Below, in pieces: positions 1 through 10,206 of a stretch of DNA of 64,000 nt. Under the pieces are notes generated by a model. That model was not told the DNA's origin. It searched no databases and saw only the letters and a list, made by a program, of their open reading frames with translations. The translations under genes were made by a program, and so were the position numbers. Source of the DNA: Rotaria socialis (Eukaryota; Rotifera; Eurotatoria; Philodinida; Philodinidae); contig CAJNYU010002003.1 in the NCBI GenBank assembly GCA_905331475.1, forward strand, positions 1 to 64,000, read 5' to 3'. Positions within the stretch are counted from its first letter, which is position 1. Each line of letters begins with the position of its first letter.

Positions 1-404
1 ACTTTAAAAAAAAAGGTTTTGTTCCTCTATGGCAAAATTTTCGGCCAATTTTCGCTCTCCCATTTTCGATAGTAGGACAGATATTTCGATAACATGATTC
101 GGTACGTATGTATCATATCACAGCTGGCGCTTCTAATCCAGAATAACACTGTTAAAACATTATGTCGGATTTATTTGTTTCAATAATAGTGAAGGGATTT
201 CATTTAGCTGACAATTCGGACAGGAAAATGAGTTTAACCAGAAGAATAAAATCGTTTTTATTCAAGATGCGAAAAAGAAGTCATTAGTTTAATACTTAAC
301 GCACCTATTTTTAATCTACGCAATGATGATTAGTATATTGCCGCGACAAAGTTATTCGAAAGACCACCCCAAAAAAAAATTATGATCTGGCCAAAGATCA
401 CCAA

Positions 405-475
405 GCCGCGGTAGTATAATGGTAATACCTCCGGTTATGGTCCGGATGACGCAGGTTCGACTCCTGCCCGTGGCA
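405..475 (+). tRNA. tRNA-His-like gene with ATG anticodon (copy A)
   Basis: This folds as a 71-nt cloverleaf. The acceptor GCCGCGG pairs with CCGTGGC (one G-U), the D stem is GTAT/ATAC, the anticodon stem is TCCGG/CCGGA, the T arm is GCAGG/CCTGC, and the discriminator is A. The anticodon at 437-439 is ATG, whereas the other two copies have GTG. A Pol III T-run follows at 487-491. The G34-to-A change would give an A34 (inosine-type) His tRNA, which eukaryotes normally lack, so this may be a mutated, non-functional array member. Confidence 0.85.
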
Positions 476-486
476 TGTGAAATTAC

Positions 487-491
487 TTTTT
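487..491 (+). terminator. Pol III T-run terminator of tRNA copy A
   Basis: Five T residues lie 12 nt after the tRNA 3' end. The same position has a T-run in copies B and C. Confidence 0.7.
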
Positions 492-578
492 ATAGTAAAC
501 TACTGGATTCCAGCAATATTTTCGCTGGGTCTAAGAAAATGGATCGACACGAAAATTGGTCGATACGAAAATTGCTCG

Positions 579-798
579 TGTAAACTTTTGTTTACCAAAA
601 AAGAAGCCAGTTTACAATTATTCTTTTTTCAATCCTTGAGCGAACAAAAAACAATGGGCAGATAAGAGAAGATAAACAAACGGACATCTAACATATAGAT
701 ATCTTATTATCCTCCTCCCAAAAGAACACGAAAAGATACAAAGATGCATAACTATGTAAGAAGGAATGGAACGAAAAGAAGGCGAGCAGTCGCTTACA
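579..798 (-). repeat. 3' LTR of the Ty3/gypsy-like element
   Basis: In plus orientation it runs TGTAAAC to GCTTACA and is nearly identical to 7577-7794. The left target duplication GCTCG is at 574-578. Confidence 0.95.
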
Positions 799-813
799 CC
801 CCCTCCCCTCCCC
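799..813 (-). other. Polypurine tract
   Basis: Read on the minus strand this is GGGGAGGGGAGGGGG directly against the 3' LTR. That is the expected place and composition for the plus-strand primer of reverse transcription. Confidence 0.85.
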
Positions 814-925
814 AAGAAGCTTCAGAACGCCATAGATGAGTACGTGAAAACATATTTTAAAAAATCTTGGAAGATGTAATTAATGACCTGTTCGTAGCTG
901 GTAGTTCACGTGTAAATTTTTCGAG

Positions 926-1537
926 CTATTGTTTTTGTTCAGATAATTGCTTTAAAAGATCGTCGTAAGACGATTGGACGGATGGAAGTGCAGAACGGTC
1001 GACCAGATTAAACTTTGTTATGAAGCGGGCCCGTCGTGTAAGCTTCATCTTGGAATGCCAAGTAGTGTAACGACGTAACAATGTAGGTGCAAAAAGAATA
1101 AGAACCACGATAAGAAATAATAAAAAAATAGTACAAGACGATAAGCCGATGATCCACCCAAGTAAATGACGTTTGAGATTGTTACTATTCATTTGAGTAG
1201 CATGAATGTTATGTTGACTGGACATTTGTTGAAGATTCGACGAGGTATGATAGTCTTTAAAGTTCTGATTCGTAATACAGTGACAGTTATAGTTGTTTAA
1301 ATTCCTCTGACATTCACAATTGGGAGAAATGTTTAAATGCGATTCACATGCGAGACAAGGATGACACACAGTACAAGTTCCACAGAACCAAGATTGTAGA
1401 CCACCAAATGATAAAGATGGAAGAGTAATACTTATGCTAATGATGAACAATAAACTAAACGCCATGAACAATACGCAGCACAAGTGATGATAAAGGCAAG
1501 AAAAACACGGAACAATAGCAGTTGAGGCGAATACCAT
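926..1537 (-). CDS. Env-like/ORF3 small membrane protein of the LTR element
   Basis: This is a 203-residue open frame between integrase and the 3' LTR. It has a hydrophobic N-terminal stretch (about residues 8-45, a signal or first membrane segment) and a cysteine cluster at 52, 55, 58, 61, 64, 74, 76, 85 and 87. A strong membrane segment lies at about 125-150, and the ~50-residue C-terminal tail is basic. The position matches the env-like third ORF of retrovirus-like elements, including those reported from bdelloids. It is far shorter than a class I fusion glycoprotein, and I see no furin site or fusion peptide. Unlike gag and pol, this frame is uninterrupted. The function is not established and the env-like label is positional. 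Confidence 0.7.
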   Translation of the reverse strand: MVFASTAIVPCFSCLYHHLCCVLFMAFSLLFIISISITLPSLSFGGLQSWFCGTCTVCHPCLACESHLNISPNCECQRNLNNYNCHCITNQNFKDYHTSSNLQQMSSQHNIHATQMNSNNLKRHLLGWIIGLSSCTIFLLFLIVVLILFAPTLLRRYTTWHSKMKLTRRARFITKFNLVDRSALPSVQSSYDDLLKQLSEQKQ

Positions 1538-1762
1538 ACAAATGAATAGAGAACGTTAAAGAATGCGAAGCATGTAATAAACAAAAGAAAGATATACGAA
1601 TGTGATGAATGAGAGATAGGCAAAACAAAATTAACGAGAAAAAGTTAACGATATGTTTTAAAACTGCCAACGCGTAACAATTGATGAATCGAACTGATAA
1701 ACGGTTGGTTGAGGTATTATCAAGTAAAATTGTTTGTATTTGATGATGTAGTTGGAAAAAAT

Positions 1763-3421
1763 TTAAATAGAATCATTGTCGACATAAGTTAAGGTGACTG
1801 GCCGTAAGTCAGAGACATGATAACGATGCTCAAGACCAGTTGGTTCATGCCTTACAGTATATGTGGGATGATTAATTTGAACGATAATCTTTGGCTCGGT
1901 CGAGTAGCGTGGGTCTAATTTTCCCCGAGCAGCGAAGATTTTTGTGAAAACACAATCTCCTACGTTGTAATGAGGATCCCGACGATTGTAATCATAATAC
2001 TTTTCATGGTAACGTTGTTGGTTCATAATATTCAACTTTGCTTGCTGATGATAAACTTGAAAAATTTTTTGAAGATGTACAAAATAGTTGCTAGGACGAT
2101 CAAATTGGTAATACTGTGGCGGCGAATCGATGGGAAGTTTTGGAGACCGACCAAAGAACAGCTCGAATGGAGAGTACTGTGTTGTTTTGTGTTTCGAACT
2201 ATTGTACGCAAACACAACGGCATCAAGGTAATCGTTCCAGTTGTTGTGATGTTTCTGTTGAAGTTTGGAAATTTGAACCACCATCGACGCATTAAAAGGT
2301 TCTACAACGCCATTGGTTTGTGGATGATAAGGAGCGCCAAGAATATGATTATAACTAAGAAGATGTTGTAATGCGCTCATAAGATTGTTATTAAAATGAG
2401 TTCCTTGATCTGTAATTAAAGTGGAACAAACGCAAAATCGACAGAAGATGTGACGGAATAAGGTTAATGCAGTAATGCCAGCAGTGTTGGTGGGCAACGG
2501 AATAGCAGTGACGAAATGCGTAAAAAGATCTGTGACGACCAGGACGTATTTATTTTCACGAGGTGATTCAGCGAATGGGCCACAAAAATCCATTCCAGTT
2601 ACAGAGAGCGGGATAGCGACCGGTGGAATGGGTTGAAGATGGCCCGATTTCTTTTGGCGCGAATAATTATATTGCTGACACAGGACACATGCTTGAACGT
2701 GACTGTGGACGTCTTGCTTCATGTGAGGCCACCAATAACGCGTGCGTATTTTCCACATAATTTTGTCGATCGAAAAATGTCCACTTTGGAAAGGATCATC
2801 ATGAATTGCAGTAAGAAGAGATTGTATCATCGACGAAGGAAGATAAGGCACGCATAATCGGCGTTTAGATTTAGGAGTGAGAGTAATAAGTTTGTGAAGA
2901 ATACCATTTTTGATAATAAACGAAGAAGATAAAGTAGAATCAGGATGTGAGCTGTGATTTAATTGAGAAATGTTACGGCTAATAGTTGGATCTTGAGCTT
3001 GTTCATGAGATAATTGATTCGAATCGAAAACATTCGGAGATGGAGTTGTTGTGATAAGTGGTGAACAAGTGGTAAATGAATCTTCAGAAGTACAGGATGT
3101 AGCATCGGAACTTTCGTCCTCTTGATCGAGGCTGGATACACCTGGTGCAGGAATTTTTTGTTGAGGGCGAAGTGTCATGTAGGCAACAATGTTCTTCGAA
3201 GGTTGGCAAGGATTGGTTAAATTTGATGAGGTTGAGCATGGAAGTTTGCTTTCGAGGCCATAATCAATATCAAAAAGTGGATAATCAGAAGGTCTAGAAA
3301 GATAATCAGCAAGACAATTACTTTTACCATTGATATGTTTCATTTCGGCAATACGATATTCTTGAATTAAATTGGCCACACGTTCAATGCGTCGATTGTT
3401 CACTGGTTTTTGTAACATACC
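1763..3421 (-). pseudogene. pol: end of RNase H and integrase
   Basis: The frame starts inside the RNase H/connection region (GMLQKPVNNRRIERV) and runs into integrase. It has an HHCC zinc-binding region ending CVLCQQ and a DDE core, with Asp in GMDFCGPF, Asp in ITDQGTHF and Glu in VVEPF. A C-terminal segment (NVGDCVFTK, HVSDLRPV) follows, and the stop is at 1763. The stretch is open throughout. It is cut off from the rest of RNase H by the solo LTR at 3422-3695. Removing that insert plus one target duplication (279 nt) restores the same frame. Confidence 0.9.
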
Positions 3422-3695
3422 TGTGACAACCAAAGGAAAGTATATGCTGTATCTTTGTGTTCCTTTTGACAGTGTTTGCATGTGCTTCAAATATCTCCTT
3501 TATCGTATCACTTGTTTTACCTTCACCTATATCTCTTCCTTCATTAGCACAGCTTATGAGTGCACGATGAATTGTTACTCACTCATATATATAAGTGCGT
3601 GTTTTATATGTAAAAGCTTGCGGTTGATGATATGAAGAATCAAATAAAGTGTAATACCATCAACACAGGCATCTCTTCTATCAGAAATCGTCACA
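3422..3695 (+). mobile_element. Solo LTR nested in the RNase H region
   Basis: This 274-bp insert starts TGTGAC and ends GTCACA, and is flanked by the 5-bp duplication ATACC (3417-3421, 3696-3700). It has a TATA-like TATATATAAG at 3586-3595 and AATAAA at 3643-3648, so it probably points along the plus strand, opposite to its host element. Its sequence does not match the 579/7577 LTRs, so it comes from another LTR family. No internal region remains, as expected after LTR-LTR recombination. Confidence 0.8.
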
Positions 3696-5308
3696 ATACC
3701 ACATATGGGACAATGATCAGTATGTATATAAACAGTTCGTCCTAAAATTAAAGTCCGCATACATTGTAAACAATGATAAATAGTCAAAGCTTCTTTTTCT
3801 GGAACTGAATATTTTTGTTCAGTTGGTGAAAGAACTTTTGAGTGATAAAAGAGATTATGACGTTCGCCATTGACATCTTGACACAAAAACCCTCCAGTTG
3901 CAGTACCGCTAGCATCTGTCGCTAAATGAAGTGGAAAATCGTCGACAGAAAAATGAAGAAAAAGCGGGGCAGTTGTAAGTAAATGTTTGAGAGCATGGAA
4001 TGCATTCGAATGTTCCACTGTCCATTTGAAAAGATGCTTTCGATCTTTGGCTAAGTTAGAGATTCTATGTATTGGAGCCGCGATATGACTAAAATGCGGA
4101 ACAAATTTTCTATAATATGCAATACCACCAAGGAATTTGTTGGTCTCTTTGAGTGTGTGTGGTTCTTTTAAATCTAAAATGGCTTGGATTGCATCGGTGG
4201 TTGGTGCAGTAGCCGTATCCGAGACTGTATGACCGAGTACGACAACCCGTTGTACAGCAAGTTAGCATTTCGAAGCATTGAGAACAAGTTTTTCTTTGGC
4301 AAGAGCTTCAAAGGCTAATTTTAAGTGGTTGATATACTCATCGAATGATTTGGAGCAAATGATGATATCATCGAGGAAGACATGACAGAATTCTCGACAG
4401 GATTTCATCACCGCGTACATAGTCTTTTGGAACGCCGCAGGTGCATTTTGTGGTCCCATGGAAAGTACACGAAATTCATAATGACCTTGAGAAACGACGA
4501 ATGCTGTCTTTGGCCGATCAGCTGTTGGTATACGAAACTGATGGTAACCGGATTTCAGATCAAGGCGACTAAAATACTTGTATCCCTTGCCAAGTTCTTG
4601 TAATAAATCTTCCATGTGAGGTAAAGGACTAACATCAGGAATAGTAATTTTGTTTAACGCCCTATAATCCACAACGAGTCGACTCGGACGATTGTATTTT
4701 CGAGGAACGATAAACGCGGGTGCTGCATAAGGCAAGTTCGACTCTTGGATCATAGCAGCTTCGAGAAATTCTTCAATAAGACGTTGTGTTTCTTCACGAT
4801 GATGTCGATTTCGATGAGGTCGGAAAGATGGTGGAGAATGCGGAACAGTATTAAAAACATTTTCGACAACAATGTTAGATATGTTGTGACGAGAATTGTC
4901 GAAAAGTTGTGAAAATTGAGCAAGGAGTGCCAAAAGTCGATCTTTATTATCACGATCAAGTAGATGGTTCACTAATAGATCGCGAGTTTGTTGAAATTGA
5001 GAAGAAGAAAAATGAGGAAGAGTATTGAGCGTAACATGGTGAATCGAAGGGGTCGGTCGATAAAGACGCTTTGAATCATTAAAAAGCCGTTGTGGTAGCT
5101 GAGAATGTGTGACGGTACGGTTGAAGGTCTGTTGATTTTTCTTCTCGTTGTAACGACGACATAGCAACGCGATTTGATTAAAGAAATTCTGTGATCCGAC
5201 CGGGTTGCTAAGTAGATAACCAAAACAGAAAAATTCCGATATATGTGCCGGAGTATCAGATGAATTTGTAACCAATAAACGTGAGTGATGATGCTGAACG
5301 GTAACAAT
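3696..5308 (-). pseudogene. pol: reverse transcriptase and N-terminal RNase H, interrupted
   Basis: The frame carries RT motifs VVDYRALNKI, FSRLDLKSGYHQF and VLSMGPQNAPAAFQ, then the catalytic box FLDD in place of YxDD. RNase H follows with LATDASGTATGG and an HTDHCPICG segment. An in-frame TAA (4262-4264) interrupts it just after the RT palm, with recognisable RT thumb sequence (VVVLGHTVSD) continuing in the same frame. A second TAA lies at 5309-5311 upstream. The break at 3695 is the solo LTR. RT and RNase H are each recognisable, but the frame cannot be read through as it stands. Confidence 0.9.
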
Positions 5309-5336
5309 TTATTGAGTAGACGAGAGATTTGGATGT

Positions 5337-5909
5337 TCAATAAAGCTGGAAGTAGGCATAAAATATGCTGATAAAGATGAAATTGGAGTGGAAGCAAGGA
5401 TAGCCATCGTTGAATGAGGAGGAACAATAAATAGTTGCATGACGTGCGTGAAGCGGAAGTAAAAGGCGACGAGATTGCTCGTCAAGACGAATAGAAGTAC
5501 GACGACCAAAAGTTTCCAGAGATAAATATTGAGACTTCACATCGATGTTAGCATTAAATATGATCAGAAAGTCCATGCCAATAATAAGATCGACGCAAAG
5601 TTTCTTAATAACAAAAGCATGAAATTTGATGAGTTCATTACCTAATTGCATAGAAAGTTCCACTGAACCGTTGCTTTGAAGAGGGATGACACCATCGGCG
5701 AGAACAAATGAAGAAACTGTTGTATCGATATAACGGAAATTAGACATACGTTGCAGGGTGTTGAAGCTGATGCATGTAGCGGAAGCACCAGTATCGATAA
5801 GAGTTTGCAATGGAACATGATTAACGATTGATTTTGCATAAAGAATGAAAGGTTTGGATGGATAAGAGGGTGAAGTGGTGGAGACAGGACCATCCGTCAC
5901 CGGCTCCAT
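5337..5909 (-). pseudogene. pol: aspartic protease region
   Basis: This contains the retropepsin signature LIDTGASAT and a downstream DLIIGMDFL strand typical of retroelement proteases. The ATG at 5909 overlaps the end of the zinc-knuckle frame by 13 nt in another frame, as in gag-pol frameshift arrangements. Near 5440 the reading moves to another frame (a linker reading VPPHSTMAILASTPISSL), so a frameshift lesion separates protease from RT. Confidence 0.85.
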
Positions 5910-7513
5910 CCTTTAAAAGAACAACCCCGAGCTGAGTGACCTGCTTGAGAGCACCATTGGCAGATTAACGTAGCAGCTGATGCAGGAGATTGAGACAACT
6001 GTGATTGTGATGAAGAAGTCGAAGGCAAAGGTGGCATAAGTGGAGGAATGCTAGACGTTGATAACGATGGTTGAAGTTGAGATTGTTGTGTTAAAGAAGA
6101 AGAGTGATAGTTGAACAGATTTTGACGGGTGGTGTTGCGAGAATTGACAGAGCTACCGCGCTGTTGACGATTAGAAGATTGATACGAAGATGTTCGATCT
6201 GGTCTAAATGAAGTTCTAGAAGAAAACCGTAGTAAAAAATTACCTCTGGCGAAGGACGATGAGTTGTATCGGGACGCACTGGTGTACCCGTTATTGCTAA
6301 GAAAATTGTTATTGCGACACGATTGTTGGTAATTCGGCGAAACCGGATGAGGTGCATCAGAAAAAAGGAGCGGAAGTTGAAGACGAAAATGACATGTTGA
6401 ATTCAGTATTTTGTTCAATGGCTTCATTCACAAGATATATATTTTCAATATCCTGTGCCATTTTTTCGAATTCTGTTGGGTCTTTTGGTTTCTGTTTCAA
6501 TAAATCGAGGCGATAACCAGGCTTCACTTTCGCCAATAAAAGTTCTAGTTTCATCGTGGAACTCATTTGTGGGTCGGCTTCAGAAAATAATTTTCTCATT
6601 TCGCTGCAGAAACTTGGAACATCTTGATGCGGTGATTGAGTATAAGAATGAAGTTTTTGCATTGCAATTCTAGCACGATTTGGAGAATCAAAAGTCTCTT
6701 AAAATGTTCAGCTAAGATGCTCCAGGAATTACTGAAGTTTGTTTTATTTTCTTGAAACCAATCAAGTGCTTCTTTATCGATTAACTGTGGAATTAAATAA
6801 AACTTCTTAGCAGTTGGAATGTCTGCTGTATCGAATTTAAACTCGAGAGTTTTCAACCATTTGATAACATCTTGCCGATGTTCGCCGGTAAACTTTGCAG
6901 TGTTTCGTTGTAAACCTTCGATAATAGTTTTTCTAATATCATTTTGTGTTAAATCTTCTAGCGATTGAGCGAACGTATAAGTGGTCATAGCTATTGTTTT
7001 ATCAGTGGTGGAAGTAGGAAGTTGAGTAGACGTGAGAACAGGAGGTGCAGTAGTTAAAGATAAAGTGGCGATGGAATCAAGGGTTGGCAAGGTACGTACA
7101 GGTGCTAAGACATTTTGTTTATGTAATAATAGTTTACGAAGATCATAAAAATTGAAGATCATGTCTTCATGAGCTGGATAATAATCAAGTGCATCATCAG
7201 ATAGTAAATGACGAATAATAAATGGATAACCAGTTTCTGGATAACGTTCTTTAACAATAAATGCACCTGTGTCTCTTAACCAAGACATTAAATTATCCGG
7301 ATGACCATTATACAGTGTACAATTATCTAAGAGCTTTTCTGTATATTTTATTTCTTCATCACGGGAAGAAAAGCTAATTTGCTATCGTTTTTTCACTGTG
7401 GAATAGTCTGGAGTTGCCATGGATGAAGAAGTGACGTGCGATTGTGGAGGTTGTGACTGCGTAAGTGGTTGAAGAAGTTCTTTGGGAGGATGTTCGTCGT
7501 CATCAGAAGACAT
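5897..7513 (-). pseudogene. gag: capsid-like and zinc-knuckle regions, three lesions
   Basis: The frame opens at an ATG at 7511-7513 (MSSDDDE) soon after the PBS. It is broken by TAG at 7382-7384, a one-base loss near 6690 in a T-run, and a one-base gain near 6360 in another T-run. The recognisable pieces are a retrotransposon-gag capsid core with LDWFQENKT and the EHF...QSPHQDVPSF region, a Ser/Gln-rich linker, and a CX2CX4HX4C zinc knuckle (CQWCSQAGHSARGC). The order and content match Ty3/gypsy gag. Confidence 0.85.
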
Positions 7514-7559
7514 TAAAAATTTTGAATACGTGATTTATACGACGGTAAATCAAGAAAAC

Positions 7560-7573
7560 GGTCACGGCACACA
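7560..7573 (-). other. Putative primer-binding site
   Basis: Read on the minus strand, a few bases after the 5' LTR is TGTGTGCCGTGACC. This resembles the complement of an animal tRNA-His 3' end (...GTCACGGCACCA), with mismatches at the CCA. It is a poorer match to the tRNA-His genes of this window, which end CCGTGGCA. The position is right; the tRNA identity is tentative. Confidence 0.45.
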
Positions 7574-7576
7574 AAA

Positions 7577-7794
7577 TGTAAACTTTTATTTATCAAAAAA
7601 GAAGCCAGTTTACAATTATTCTTTTTTCAATCCTTCAGCAAACAAAAAACAATGGGGAGATAACAGAAGATCAACACAGACATCTAGCATATACATATCT
7701 TATTATCCTCCTCCCAAAACAACACGAAATGATACAAAGATGCATAACTATGTAAAAAGGAATGGAACGAAAAGAAAGCGAGCAGTCGCTTACA
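7577..7794 (-). repeat. 5' LTR of the Ty3/gypsy-like element
   Basis: This is the partner of 579-798 with TG...CA ends. It is followed by the right target duplication GCTCG at 7795-7799. The array unit then resumes (CGATATGAAAATTGATCG). Confidence 0.95.
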
Positions 7795-8979
7795 GCTCGA
7801 TATGAAAATTGATCGAAAATTTTGTAATAGAAGAACAAAAGCTTTTTTCTTAAACGGAAACTCGAAGCCCGAAGTGTATCTTGAGGGTGTTGTTGTGGGT
7901 GAGGATGAGGTAGTCACCGCGTTCTCAAAACAGGCCATGCTAATGAAATAGTTAGAAGGTCTTCTTCCTAAGCTTTAAACTACTTTCGTTTATTATGCAT
8001 CACTAATTTATTTGTTCGAATCACTATTTTCCTCAAATATTAACATGATAATGTAATTAGTGCTAGTTTCACCTTTACACTACAATGTTCGGGCTGCTTT
8101 AAAAAAAAAGGTTTTGTTCCTCTATGGCAAATTTTCGGCCAATTTTCGCTCTCCCATTTTCGATAGTAGGACAGATATTTCGATAACATGATTCGGTATG
8201 TATCATATCACAGCTGGCGCTTCTAATCCAGAATAACACTGTTAAAACATTATGTCGGATTTAGAGTCCGTCGGGTCCTAGGATTCCCGGACCCGAACCC
8301 GATCCCGGACCCGCCTGAATAATTTTTTGGACCCGGATCCGAACCTAAACGCGGCCCACCCCTCCCCCCTCCAGAATAGACGGTCACCCTATATTAGAAG
8401 GCCACCCCCTGTATAAGGCCATGTTACGACAAAAGTTCAAGCGCTCTGTTAGAAGGCCTTGCACTAATTAATTAATTAATTACAAAAATGCAGAATTTTT
8501 AATAAGTATAAATAAATATTTATGGCAAAATAGCCGTTTTTTCAGTGTTTTTGCAAAATCTTTACTCTCCTATCGTAAATAGTGTAGTTTTTTCAGTCAA
8601 AAACTCTAAAAAAAAGAATTAAGATTATTAATTAATTTTTCATTTTTTAAATTAATAATTAGGCAAAAGTTGGCCCTCAATAGATGGCCACCGAAAAAAT
8701 AACGATGTGCTGAGACTCTGTATAAGGCCATGGGCTTTTATTATGGGGAGGGGTTTAATCGAAAGTTCGGGATCCGGACCCGAACTCGGCAGATCATAAG
8801 TCTCAGATCCGACCCCGGACCCGATAAATCAAAAAAAAAAGTTTTGTCCAAATATAACTGATTGATCAATTATTTTGTCGATTCCAATTCTACTCTTGAA
8901 AATCTTAAGATATTTTTTAATTAACTTTAATAGATATTTTGAAAATACAATGTTTTTCTTTAATTTTGTGTTCGACTAA

Positions 8980-9105
8980 GGTCCCAAACAGACCAACAAA
9001 ATAAAACAGAATTTAGCAACGTGATTGGTTAATTCGCACTTAAGTCATCTTTTTCAGACGATTTAGTCGTTAATTCTGTTTTATCTTTTTGGTCTGTTTG
9101 GGGCC
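8980..9105. mobile_element. PIF/Harbinger-like (Tourist-type) MITE, 126 bp
   Basis: The ends are GG(T/C)CCCAAACAGACCAA, with inverted similarity running inward to ATAAAACAGAATT. The target duplication is TAA (8977-8979, 9106-9108). The interior (GATTGGTTAATTC, TTAAGTCATCTTTTT) matches the element at 9262 read in reverse, so both belong to one family. Confidence 0.8.
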
Positions 9106-9261
9106 TAAGAGTCGCCGACTAATAGCACATTCTAATATCTACATAATTCATTAATGGTCTATAAAAATTCATTTATAATTGGTTCTTTTCTTAGCCAATT
9201 ACTCTTGATAGAAGAAACAATGTACGCAACGTAATAAGTGTTTATATTATTTCTTTTGTTA

Positions 9262-9389
9262 GGCCCCAAACACACTAGACAAATTAAAACTGTATTAACC
9301 ACTCATTTGCCTCAAAAAGATGACTTAAATCTGAATTAACCAATCGCATTTTTTAATTCAGTTTTATTTTTTCTAGTGTGTTTGGCCCC
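9262..9389. mobile_element. PIF/Harbinger-like MITE, 128 bp, same family, inverted
   Basis: The ends are GGCCCCAAACACACTAGA and its inverse. The target duplication is TTA (9259-9261, 9390-9392). On the minus strand the interior has GCGATTGGTTAATTCAG and TTAAGTCATCTTTTT, shared with 8980-9105. Confidence 0.8.
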
Positions 9390-9392
9390 TTA

Positions 9393-10039
9393 CCCTAGTC
9401 GAACATCTTGTAAGCAAGATCTGGAAATCTTGGGATCGGTAAGTAAGATCTTATTAAGATCTTAAAAAGATAATTTGTATGTACATATCTTGGTTGCATC
9501 AGATAAATCTGTACTTAAGATCTTGGCAAGATCATGGAAAAAATATCGTGTACTATTATCTTCTAATAAGATCTTGAGCGAAACAAAAAGCGACATCATT
9601 AGTTTATTTAGATAGGCTATCTAGTCATTCACCGTTTTTTTATGCATACAGGACTGAATATAAGCAACATGATTGAACATGCAAAACATAATTTTTCAAA
9701 ATAATTTTTTTTCTAAACAATTTCTCGATTATTGATTATTCGAGAGAATGCTGATCTCGATCGATGATTGAGAGAGGACTACCCTAAATTGGTCTGGCGA
9801 ATATCGGACCAACTTAAAGCCGCTCAGATCCCAACATCTGACTTGCTTGAGTTATTCGGGACAGGAATAATTAATATTAAAATAAATTGAAAAAATATCA
9901 AACATGCTTTGAGAATGTATCATTCAAGATCTTGGTACAAAATAACCGTATTATATTGTACCTAAATTTTCAAGATCTGTTCACTTATCTGTACCTAAGA
10001 TCTTGGCCAAGATCTTACTTACAAGATGTTTCACTAGGG
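9393..10039. mobile_element. TA-flanked terminal-inverted-repeat element, 647 bp
   Basis: The terminal inverted repeats are CCCTAGT followed by AACATCTTGTAAG and AAGATCT, about 30 bp with few mismatches, flanked by TA (9391-9392, 10040-10041). The interior is full of AAGATCTT-type palindromes and has no coding potential. The TA duplication would fit Tc1/mariner-type or another TA-targeting family; I cannot assign it. It abuts the preceding MITE and shares its TA. Confidence 0.7.
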
Positions 10040-10206
10040 TAGATAAGTATATGATTACGAACAAGAATTTATTTACTTTTTACTGTATATGAAGGGATCT
10101 CTCTTATATTTCTTAAAGATGGAAGTTTAAATCTAAGCTTTAAAGGAGAACTATATTATCTTAGATGAATGCAGAAGGTATGTTTGGATTCTACTAGATG
10201 AGCATT

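Larger units (their letters stand above)
579..7794 (-). mobile_element. Degenerate Ty3/gypsy-like LTR retrotransposon with a third ORF
   Basis: The element lies on the minus strand. Two LTRs of about 220 bp (579-798 and 7577-7794) start TG and end CA, and are flanked by the 5-bp target duplication GCTCG (574-578, 7795-7799). In element order it has a 5' LTR, PBS, gag with a zinc knuckle, protease, RT, RNase H, integrase, a short membrane-protein ORF, a G-rich polypurine tract and the 3' LTR. The PR-RT-RH-IN order is the Ty3/gypsy order. The LTRs differ at roughly fifteen sites by eye, and gag and pol carry several lesions, so this is an old inactive copy. It sits 103 bp downstream of tRNA-His copy A. 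Confidence 0.95.

Noticed and set aside
3422-3695. Interpretation as an ordinary intron of the retroelement
   Set aside because: It fits GT-AG, but TG...CA ends, a 5-bp TSD, a TATA box and a poly-A signal point to a solo LTR first; the intron-like property is reported as a finding.
926-7513. Possibility of an intact endogenous retrovirus
   Set aside because: Multiple stops, frameshifts and a nested LTR make it non-functional, and ORF3 is too short to call a retroviral envelope.
7482-7805. 107-codon plus-strand frame across the 5' LTR
   Set aside because: It is antisense to gag and the LTR and runs across the element boundary; a shadow frame.
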